Source of the DNA: Polydactylus sextarius
Taxonomy: Eukaryota > Chordata > Actinopteri > Polynemidae
NCBI GenBank assembly: GCA_016801845.1
Contig: CM028928.1
Span: 15,349,327 to 15,413,326 of the forward strand
Direction of reading: 5' to 3'
DNA length: 64,000 bases
The notes under the pieces were generated by a model. That model worked only from the letters and a program-made list of their open reading frames with translations. It did not search any database and had not been told where the DNA came from. This document shows, in pieces, positions 37,830-48,125 of the stretch. Both the position numbers and the translations under genes were made by a program. Each line of letters opens with the position of its first letter. The stretch's first letter is position 1.

Positions 37830-38395
37830 TGACCAATAACATGTTTTGTGCTGTTACAGTGATCCTTGACCTTTGACCACCACTGAATCTAAATAATTAG
37901 TAAGGTCACAATTATCTGTATTGCATTCAAAAGAAAGTGAGGTCAATGTGATCTTAACCTTTTTCCATTGAAATGTAATTAGCTCACATTTAAAGATGAT
38001 AGAGAATTGTTGAACAGGGTTTTTATCCTAGTTCTGTGATGTGGCATACACAGATATGTTCAGAATTTCTAGCACTTTTTGCACATTCCTGAACATGGGT
38101 GGACGATCATTCTTCAATAAAGACAAGGTAAAAATGCTTTTTGATTCTCTGTCACCTTTAACTCCAAGTAAAATTTTGTTTAAAAAAAATTGAATACAAT
38201 AATTTAATGAGGTTGTATGACATCACATCTAAGTGGCTAAAAACATGTTTTGTGAGGTCATGATGACCTGAGCATTTGTGTCAATTTAAAATTACTGTAT
38301 GAAGGTATTGTTGATCATATTCACATGAATGGGACTGACAAATGGACAGACAAATGGATGGATAACCCAAAACATCTCACCTCTGGCTACATCTG
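37830..38395 (+). mobile_element. Decayed teleost interspersed repeat (CCTTGACCTTTGACC type)
   Basis: ATCCTTGACCTTTGACCACC and the following TCTAAATAATTAGTAAGG match the opening of a well-spread fish repeat (CCTTGACCTTTGACCACCAA, then AATCTAATCAGT). Around 38320-38395 its usual close is also present: TTCACATGAATGGGACTGAC, repeated GGACAGACAAATGG units, then a piece resembling CCTCTGGCTAC. The middle is largely diverged, so the element may be one long degraded copy or two pieces. Family recalled, not searched. Confidence 0.6.
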
Positions 38396-41300
38396 TCTTC
38401 ACAAATAGTTATGTATTTCAATGACATTTCACAGATGAGCCACACTTCTACTCCTCTCTCTTGGTGGTGTAAGACTTCAGAATATTGTTAAGGCTTTTGG
38501 AAACCATTAGAGGTATGGTGCAGGTTTTCTATGCTGAATAATAAAATATGAACACGATCATAGAAAGAAGTCAAAGTGGAAGTGCTGACACATTAAAGAC
38601 ACCAGTTCACACATGGTGGAAAGTAACCTGGATGAGGAATATGACAAACATAGTTTCTTATTTAACATATCATAGACATACTAAGTGACAGACTAGTCTG
38701 TTTGGTGTTTATGACACGACACAGGCAGCAATTAACTGAAGAGGGCACCAACATGTCCAAAACTGGACTTGCTACTCAGAAGCTGAGGTCACACAATGCC
38801 CATGTGCTGTATTACACCACGTGCACCAACAGTTTCACAGCAGGATGGGTAAATACACACACAAACACACACACAGGGAAACATTTCACCCATAAATTAA
38901 GGATAAACATGTCACCTACCACCTCCGCAGAGCAGCCTCATCTGAGGAAACATGCTGCCTGCGTTTTCATTTTGTCTGAGTTTTACATGGCCTATATTTG
39001 ACAACTGTGACAGAACTGTCACATAAACAACTGCATATAATGCAGTGTATCGAATGTGTTTTCTGAGCAGTGATTGCATCGACCTTTACAAAAGCAGGTA
39101 AATTGTTCCTTTTTTTCTATGCACAGTTCTCCTAAAACAGTCTCCTAAAACCTACAGTCAACAAGAAGGTGGGCACTAACAAGCTGCCATCCACATTTAT
39201 GTCAGATCATTGTGAAACACTATTATGAGTAAAAGAACATAATGTCATAAGTGCAAAGTGAATTAACAGATTGTTTGAATGTAGCAGAAGGAGGCATTAA
39301 GTCGAGCAGTGTGTCTCTGCCACAAACGCAGTGCAAATACATGAGGGACTATTTCATGTATATACTGACTATTCACATGTGTCAGAATAATCTCAAGCTT
39401 GTCAGGTGACAGCTTTGACATGTTAGTAGTGACCTGTGTGTCAGATACAACTCAAAACACAAATCAATGTAAGGTCCTATTTACAATCATGACACTTTGA
39501 ACTCAACGTACAAGGTTTCAACTACAACAACTGAATGCAGCTTTTACTCCAGCATGTTCAAAACAACTCACGGTCAAGCACATTGATTGATTTTGGATTG
39601 AACTGTCAAAGTGAAGAAAAGGGCAGAGTGCAATGGGAAACATGTTAATTTTGTAAAAACCACATGTGAGAGCTTCAGGAACTGGTGTCCTCATTACAAG
39701 CCCATGTGTAGTTTAATAGATGTGGTTAGGGGCTGTTTTCATGCAGTCATTGGAGACATTTAATTACTGTTCTGTTCTTTCAGCAATCCTCTACCAAACC
39801 TCATAAAACACTCTGCACTGTATGAGTGATATGTGATCCAACTATGTGATCCATTTATTCAGTTCTTTTTTTTCCTAATAATTTTCAAAAACTAAGTGGT
39901 TGATGTTCAGTGCTCCGGTGCTGTGCTTTGCACTTCAGCACCGGACTATTATCCTGTAATAATGAAGAGACTCTCCTAGCTCTAATATTCATTCTGAACT
40001 GAATTGTTTCTTCCCTAAGTGTAGAATATCTTACATCCTTTGCAGCAGAGGTGTGAGCTATGGCTTGAGTAATTGTTGTGTCAATCAGAAACAAATGGCA
40101 TCAAAATGGATTTTTTTTTTTTTTGCAGACCTTTTTCATAAAGCAGAACCACTTTCAAGTCATGACATAAAACGCAAGATTGCAGCTATAAAGGAGTAAC
40201 TGTGATCAAATCTTCAAAGTGATATGTCTCTTCATATGCCCCCCACCTCATATGTTGTAATGTGACATTTCTTGTTTAGTATCATCATGCTTGCAGCAAT
40301 CAACTGCAGTCAAACGGGGAGAGAGCTTTGGCTCAGATTCTGAGGAAGGTCATCTCTATTTTCCCTTTCTCTGTATAAGCCACATAAATCATGTATGCAC
40401 ACACCCAGTTGAGCTCTGGCTCACCCACTCTGCACCCTAACATCCACCCCCCACACTGCGGCCCAGATAAACACGGGCGCAGATGAACTCTTCAGGTTAT
40501 CCCCCTGATTCCCTTGGGTTCACGTCAAGGAGATTACATTGTCAATGAATATGCAAAAAAGTGACAGGAACGTGGGACCGCTGTGCTCGGCTACTATTTC
40601 AGTGCATAATGATGTCATCTTGATGCTTGATCACTGAACAACTGACAGACTGTGGCTTGTGATCTAACTGCTGCCTATTTTGTCATTGAGGTCACACACA
40701 GTGGAATAAAACAGGGCAAAGGACACAGAACTAACTAACTAACTAAAGGTGGGAGCGTATCATAATCAGTGTAAATCAGTGAGTCTTTTAACTTGTGTAA
40801 CTCTCCTTTGAAGGGTCTCATAAGTGTGATTGTAACTGGTGGGAGAAGAGGGGACTGGAAAGTAGTCTACACAAACGAGTGCAGTGACGCCTAAGAACAC
40901 CAGTCCCAGTCCACACAGAGCCAAAGCATTGATCAAGCTCACATCTGAATGAACTGAAGGGAAGGCGACAGGGCTATCACCTTTCTCCTCTAGAGTTATT
41001 CACAGACTCTAGACTCACTGCATGTCTGTAGCAGAGAGGTCTCAATGGCATGTTGGCTGGGCTGTTAGAGAAAACGACCGCTGTCTAGTTCATCACAAGA
41101 GGAAATCAAAAACTTTCTCTTGCATGTCTTGTTCACAAAGCAGGTTTAGTCACACTTTAAGTCCTGGTTGATTTGGCAACTACAACAAATTTTACAGTTT
41201 TCTTGCAATTTTGTCAAAAAATATGACACAAGTGATGTGTGTATCGAATTATAGCACAGATTACCAACCCCCCCCCCATGTTTTAAATTAAAAGTCAGAG

Positions 41301-42515
41301 CGCAGTGTAATGGCCTTATGGTATCATGCCATGAGCAAACACAATCTGATTTAATGCTAAGAATGGCACAACTAGTTTTTCACAATGGGCTTAAGTTCCT
41401 ATCAATTACCTTGGGCTCTCTTCTTCTCCCTGAGTTTCCTGTCTTATTTAAGTACAAAATATCCAATAAGCACTTAGGAATACTTTTGTTAACACTACAA
41501 CCGCAGTAGCCCTTGGACACATTTAGAAACTGCCACATGCTCTGCTAAAGTGATCACATCTGTAGCTTCTTTAACCTTGTGTATTAACATTGCGCCCCCC
41601 GCTAATACCTATCAAACACACTTGACCTGTCGCTAAAATAGATTCCGTCCATGATTAATCCATGCCTCTTGTCTTCTGGATTAAGAATTCAAAAGCCTCA
41701 GTGTGAACCATTATCCCCAGGCCATGTTCTAATATTGGAGACTGGTGCATTGTCTCACTCACATATCCTGCCCCTCTCTCCCCCACTCACACACACGCAC
41801 ATACATCTACATCTACTACATATCTGTGAGGATATTATGTCCTGATGATGTCTGTGGACAGATCCTGAATCCTTGTACAGGCAGCATTTCACTGTGGTTA
41901 ATATGCTCCAGACAAATGATACAGTTCAGGGATGTAGAAACTCTGTACAGTGTCATCATTCAATACAGAAGCAAAATTCACAAAAATAAATTGACATCAT
42001 TGATTAAGAAAAAGATATGCTGATGGAAGATAATGATGGGAAAGTAAATATGCTCTTTAGTCACAGTCTTCAATTGTCTATTGTAGATATAATCTGTTAT
42101 AAGTTTACTTAAGAGGATTGAACCACATTGAGTTTATAGATGTCTCAGATAAGACTTTGATAAATGCTCGTCTTGCTCTTTAAGTGGCATTAATTCAAGG
42201 ATATGTGAAGTGTAGTGGTCATTTGGTTTATTTGTTGGCAGTAGGAGTGAAAGTCGGGCTAATAGGTTGTTGAACTGCTGCCTTCTGATGGTATTTGTAA
42301 CAAATTATGACTTCCTGCTTGGTTGTATATTGGCTATGTTGCAGTATTACAGCTTTAGTTTGATGTCACACAGTTATGCTCCTTTCCTGACTAATGTTAA
42401 AAAGAATTACTTATCAAACAGAAGTTTTCATTCTATTATAAACATGCAAACATGCTCACAGCGACCATGTTAAAACTCTGATCCATCCACCCCTTTTATA
42501 GTCTACCACAACAAA
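38396..42515. other. AT-rich intergenic stretch, no gene seen
   Basis: No coding frame was recognised. Minor simple sequence: AC-rich at about 38850-38875, poly-T at about 40110-40124, (AACT)4 at about 40732-40746, and nine C in a row near 41270-41278. Confidence 0.5.
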
Positions 42516-42539
42516 AACCCTAATCCTAACCCTAATCCT
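42516..42539. repeat. Short telomere-like CCCTAA tract
   Basis: AACCCTAATCCTAACCCTAA-type sequence: four imperfect CCCTAA units on the plus strand, two with a CC-to-TC change. Too short and degenerate for a chromosome end; probably a trivial interstitial repeat. Confidence 0.7.
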
Positions 42540-42721
42540 CTAGGGGAAAACTCTGAGAATTAGCCAAGATATTTAAAGCTACTGTCTGAGAACCATCATT
42601 GACTGTATTGTAGATACAGACCATGTAGAAGGCCGTGGTCACCAAAGTGTTATATATTTTTGTAACTATGAATGTCTATACAGATGTCAAAGTATTTCAA
42701 CCCAAGTGACTTTTAGGGTTT

Positions 42722-42722
<1 letters not shown>

Positions 42723-42772
<50 letters not shown>
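42723..42772. repeat. (TA)n microsatellite
   Basis: About 20 perfect TA units followed by TATGTATATATG. Confidence 0.95.
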
Positions 42773-43608
42773 GGATTTTACTTCCTTGGACACATTTCAT
42801 TTGAAACAAATGTATTTCGTATTTAGTCTCTGCCTGTCATTATTAGTTTTCTCCACAATAGCAATGACTGAACATTGCTCTATCTCTCCTCTGTATTGTC
42901 TGCAGTAATTACTGTTTGTGGCTGTTTGTTTAGCCTTTTGTGTTAAATGAAAAAGGTAGATGAGAGTGGGTGAAACCAAGAGAGGGAGAGAAGGAGAGAA
43001 CAGGTTTACACCAGTCACTCCCTAGGGTCCTACATCACCTCACATTGGCATTTTATTGAAATATTAAAGGTGAGCTAGATCCGCAGCGACATATTGTAAA
43101 GCCTGTCACTCCGATCACAAAGGCACTGAAGTGAGTGGAGGATGGAAAGGAAGAACAAGAGGAAACAGAGGATTGTGGGATGGGGTGGGGCGTGGGGGTG
43201 AAGATGGAGAAAGTCTGAGAGGCAAGGGACCTGAAGCTACAATAGAGGAAGTAAAGTGTGTGTAGGTGACTGAGAGTCACTGACTGGGAAAGTCACAGTA
43301 CAAGAAATAAGAATTTCTAAGCCACCGCTGAGGGAAGTCGGTAAGCAGGACAAGTGGAAGGGAATCGTATTGACACAGAAATGAGGCAAAGGATGTTGGG
43401 AACCCACGTGTTGAGAGAGGTTGAGGAACCAACAGGGGGATGTTAAAACTACTGAAGTCCACTCATTGATTTTTCAAATGTATTTATTTTTTTTATCTTT
43501 GATGGACGTATGTGCATAGAGAAACATGTCTGCTATTTTTGTGCCTGTAATGTTGGGCCTGGTATGAGAGGGGAAATCTGATTGGCACTGTTAGAAATGT
43601 TGTGATGT
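42773..43608. other. Intergenic stretch, no gene seen
   Basis: Purine-rich on the plus strand at about 43130-43450 (many GAGG/GGAA phrases), otherwise featureless. No credible coding frame. Confidence 0.5.
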
Positions 43609-43645
<37 letters not shown>

Positions 43646-43680
43646 TAGACAGACAGACAGATAGAGACAGACAGACAGAC

Positions 43681-43746
<66 letters not shown>

Positions 43747-43802
43747 ATAGATAGATGGATAGATAGATGGATAGATGGATAGATAGATAGATGGATAGAT
43801 AG
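43609..43802. repeat. Compound GACA/GATA tetranucleotide array
   Basis: Mostly ACAG units to about 43680 with occasional ATAG units, then a run of AGAT units with scattered GGAT variants, fading into AGAAATATGTAG. On the other strand this is TCTA/TCTG, the same two units as the array at 10643-10850 but in inverted orientation. A 125-codon minus-strand frame across it is an artefact. Confidence 0.95.
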
Positions 43803-46109
43803 AAATATGTAGATATAGATAGAAATGTAGATTTTATTGTAGAACTTATTGAACTGAAAATATTACTCAAAAACTATTTACTATTTACTCAAAAAATAAA
43901 TAAATAAATACTGTGTTCAGAAGGCTAGTTACAAAATACTGTAAATGATGTAGTTTTTTTTTTACCTGATTTTGTCAAACATAACATGGACAGGAAGGTT
44001 GAACCTTACATCAGGAATATTTTCAGAGAATTTAAGTTAATGTACATTCAAGTTTTCAAAATCCACATGGAGTGTCCGGGTTTCTATCCCAACAATGGCT
44101 GTGAGGGAATTTTCCTGTTCTCCTCTTGGCAGACTTCATGACCTACAGTATGTTATGCTACTGACAGGCAACAACAACACCTTGTTCTCTCCTCACTGGG
44201 ATTCTTTATGCCACAATATATGTTTGTTTGACACAGAGACAGGAAGAAATGCATGTGAAAAAGATTAAGTGTCATCCACCTCTATCTTTTTGTCTGATTT
44301 TGTTTTATTTATGGCAGCTCTTCTTTGGCCAGCTGTCAATGTGCAAAGAAAAAAAAGGTTTGGATATGTCATAAGAAAAATTGCTTACTACCTTAACCAC
44401 AGCTCTGCCACCAACGCTGTTGCTGATGTTTCGCTACTCACTTACGCGCACTATGTAACACAAAGGTGATGCAACAAGCAAAAAGTCTGCTGTCAACAGG
44501 ATGTCAAAAAGCATCATGAAATATAAGAAAGAACTAAATAAAATAAAATCACTACACCTCCCATCAGACAAGCTCATTGAATGTTCAGGAATTTATTGTA
44601 GCTGTCACAGCCAAGACACAAACTTTTGACATACACTATTTTTACCTCTGACTGACTCTAGGGGCATAAAAACAAATACTGATAACTCAGTAACATTGCT
44701 GTAAACAGAAAACACAGTGATCCAACCTGAATGTTCTAAAGTCAGTGAAAACAGACGAAGGGGGAATGTCAAGACTTGTTTAAATATTCATCTACTGTCC
44801 AGCATGTGTTTAAGTAAGATCTAAGAGTTCATATTTTCAATCTGTTGTTTTTACTCGTGTAGATGCAACACTGTCCAAACAAACTATTAAGAGATCCAGT
44901 GAAAGATTCAAAAAGGTTCAGACTCAGTGTTCAATGTGAAATGCCACCAAAGCTATTTCCCTAATTAAATATTCTTAGTGTTTCATTGTGACATCAGTTG
45001 ATCTTGCTTATACTAATTCATTACCACTTGCTCCCCCCTCTTGGACCCTTAGTTCTCTGAACAAACTGCTACTGTAAGCTGGATGAAGTGGACTAAAACC
45101 TTCACTTCAAGAACCAAATCCTAACTAAATCTTAAACTGGCCTTATATCAAATGGTATCAATAATAATGGTGACAATTATTCCATATTCCAATGAATAAT
45201 ACAAACAAATCACAACTCTGAGTACCCAGTCAACAGGCCGCAATGTTAGGGCTATGACAAGGATGTCCATTGCCTTCATCATCTGCTAAATAATGTGCTT
45301 GTCTAATAACCTGTTTGTCCTTGTTTATTTTTGATGGCTTGACTTATAACATAAAGGCACTGTATTTTATTTGCCATCACCACTGTATTGCCCTTTAGAA
45401 GTAGAATATTATTACCTGTAGTTGTGCTAACGCTGCAGTGTTCTCATATTCGAGCCCAACAGCATGACCCTGTGGCAGATGTCCAGCTGGCATCATGTTA
45501 CATTAAAAGAATGAGGGATTTGAGACAAGACAACTTTGAAGATATGATAGAAACTGCAAATCAAACACTGATCTCATGACAGGTTCCAGAGAAACAGACA
45601 TAAAGAGTCACCTAGGGGAAGTTAAACACTCCCTGTAGTCTCTGCAGATCTGATCCACTTGATAAAAGTTGGTGTCTGGTGTCTTGAATCAAGACATCAG
45701 TTCATTCTTCCAGTCATTGATGTAAAGTACCAGATAGATTTTTTCCCTGATTAAACAGATCTCATGGACAGTTCAATCAACCTGAGGGGAACAGATTAGA
45801 TGTCGTACAGAGGGGGCTGCTATAGGCTCTGACCTCATCACTCTCCAAAAGCATACACTCAAAGCAGAGCTCAGTGGGAGATCATTGAGTCGTGATTAAG
45901 ATCTGTCAATAACATATCAAGTTGTTTTCCTGAAGTACTTTGCAGGCTTTGCTCCATTTATGATTTTGTCATTCTTTCCAATCAAATACATTCTCTGTTG
46001 CATCTCAGCAGGCGTGTGTCAGAGTGTATTTCAAGTGTCTTCAAACCTGATTATTAAAAACATTGGTTTATCATCTCTACATTTTATTCACACATTTGTT
46101 CCCATTAAA
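43803..46109. other. AT-rich intergenic stretch, no gene seen
   Basis: One 63-codon plus-strand frame at 45388-45579 begins at TTG, not ATG. It has a hydrophobic segment like a signal peptide and then a plausible-looking hydrophilic part, but it matches no family I know. Nothing else was seen up to the LINE. Confidence 0.45.
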
Positions 46110-47580
46110 GGTTCCTTTTCAGCACTGTAGCCAGGCTGACAGAAAGTCAAGCTTCGTGGAGCCGCCTATTTCAATAAACCTTAGCAGTAATGACTCTATG
46201 AACTTTTTTACAAATAAAATTGTTGTCGTCAGAGATAAAATCAGTTACCTCCTTCCCACTTCAGGTACTGATATTTCACCCAGTGCAGCAGACTTGGAAT
46301 AAGCAGTAACAGCTGATTTTTATCTGGATAGTTTTTCTCCCATAGATCCCTCTGAACTGACTACAACAGTTATTTCACCAGACCAACAACTTGCCTCTTA
46401 GACACTGTTCCAACCAGGTTATTCAAGAATATCCTACCTTTAACTGACATCTCCATCTTGGGTCTGATCAATCTATCTCTAGTAAAAGGCTACGTACCAC
46501 AGGGTTTTAAAGCTGCAGTAATCAAGCCACTACTTAAAATGCTTACTCTGGACCCAGGTGATCTAGCTAATTATAGACCCATATCAAATTCTAAAATCCT
46601 TGAGAAAGTTGTTAGTGCTCAACTATGCAATTACTTACATGGGAATAGTATTTTTGAAGATTTGCAGTTAGGGTTTAGAGCTCATCATAGTACAGAAACA
46701 GCATCAGTAAAAATTACCAATGACCTTCTTATGGCCTCAGACAATGGACTTGTCTTGTCCTGTTGGATCTTAGTGCTGAGTTTGATACAATTGATCATAA
46801 CATCCTATTACATAGACTAGAATATGTCGTTGGGATTAGAGGCACTGCACTTTATTGGTTTAAGTCGTATCTATAGATAGATTAGATAGATAGATTCCAG
46901 TTTGTTCATGCAAACAATGAGTCTTCCATATGTACTGCAGTTAGTCATGGAGTTCCACAGGGTTTTGTTAGGATCAATCATTTTTTTTTTTTTTATCTTA
47001 TACATGCTTCCTTTGGGCAATATCATTAGGAAGTACAATAAAAACTTCCATTGTTATGCAGATGATACCCAGCTCATAGTTCCTTATTATCCTAATAGAT
47101 CACTTCCATCACAAACTGCTGGTTTACTTCTGGCTCCTAGAGTCTCTAAGACCAGAATAGGAGGTAGAGCCTTCAGTTATCAGGTTCCTCTCTTGTGGAA
47201 CCGGCTCCCAGTGGCTCCAGGAGGCAGACATCCTTTCTACATTTAAGGTTAGACTAAAAACTTACTTTTATGATAAAGCTTATAGTTGAGGATGGTCCAG
47301 GTGGGACATGGACCCGACTGAACCATCCTTTAGTTAAGATGCTATAGGATTAGACTGCTAGGGGGCTCTGACAATACACTGCACCTCTTCTCTCTGTCCT
47401 TCACTCCTCTCATCTTTTACTCTCCCTCACACTTCATGTCTTCATATCAATGTTATTTATTAACACTCATCTGCTCTCTTTTACTGTTGTGTCCCCCCAC
47501 CTCTTTCTCTTTTTCAGGAAGCTTTGACTCCAGAGCTGTTGGATCCAGATTCACTTCTGTTTTCACTTCTCCAGTGAAGT
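46110..47580 (+). mobile_element. Truncated, internally deleted L2/CR1-like LINE
   Basis: Plus-strand frames follow a fish non-LTR retrotransposon ORF2 from just before the reverse transcriptase to the C-terminus. They include FFTNKIVVVRDKI and the SPIDPSELTTT linker; LVKGYVPQGFKAAVIKPLL; DPGDLANYRPIS; GFRAHHSTETA at about 46670-46705; LLDLSAEFDTIDHNILL with the first catalytic Asp near 46760-46815; SHGVPQG near 46945-46965; and YADDTQ at about 47055-47072. The text then jumps straight to PRVSKTRIGGRAFSYQVPLL, so the part between YADD and the C-terminal tail is deleted. Frameshifts, stops and a poly-T replacing GPILF make it dead. The endonuclease and 5' end are missing, as in typical 5'-truncated LINEs. 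The exact clade (L2, Rex1 or CR1) is not decided. Confidence 0.9.
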
Positions 47581-47589
47581 GAAAATTTG

Positions 47590-47815
47590 AGTTTCATAAG
47601 GCTAAAATCTTTACTAAGATACCATAAGAACTTCATGATGGACCTTCACAAACTTTAGTCCAGAGATTCATGGTTTCTTCTTGATGTTTCTGAATGACTT
47701 AAGTGATCCCCTGACTTTTCCTATAGTGGTACCATGAGACTGAGCCTTTGAGGATTTGAGTGAAATGTGCCATAAAATCTGGTGTATACATTCATGTTCT
47801 TCCTGAACATGGGGG
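47590..47815 (+). mobile_element. Decayed teleost repeat (GTGATCCCCTGACTTTTC type), copy 1
   Basis: AGTGATCCCCTGACTTTTCC, TAGTGGTACCATGAG, then TTTGAGTGAAATG and an ACATTCATGTTC-like phrase follow the order of a non-coding repeat very common in teleosts (usual text GGTGATCCCCTGACTTTTCA, CTAGCGCCATCA). It sits directly behind the LINE remnant. Two further pieces of the same family lie at about 55460 and 58350. Family recalled, not searched. Confidence 0.6.
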
Positions 47816-48077
47816 TGGAGAGGGTGCATGGGTGTTGTGATTGTGCCACTGGGCACTGTGCCGCAGGACACTGTGCTCATGTTAAATGTAAACTAGAATT
47901 TCTAAAATTGCTGTTCAGCCCGCCCCTCTGTGACCTGGAGCTGCTCTTTATGGTCTGTCCAGCAGGCTGGGTCGTGTTAACATGCAAACCGGAGCTATTC
48001 AGAATAATGGAGCACATTTAGTGATGAGTCTGCACACTAGCTGAGGTGGATCATTTGTTTGATGGTTCACAAAGGAT

Positions 48078-48078
<1 letters not shown>
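47816..48078. other. Intergenic gap, no gene seen
   Basis: GC is slightly higher at 47810-47980. The plus-strand 79-codon frame there has no family resemblance. Confidence 0.4.

Positions 48079-48118
<40 letters not shown>
48079..48118. repeat. (GT)n microsatellite, 40 bases
   Basis: 20 perfect GT units, followed by ATGTGTGCGCGC. Confidence 0.95.

Positions 48119-48125
<7 letters not shown>

Noticed and set aside
43493..43870. 125-codon minus-strand Tyr-Leu-Ser-Ile frame
   Set aside because: Translation of the GACA/GATA array, not a gene.
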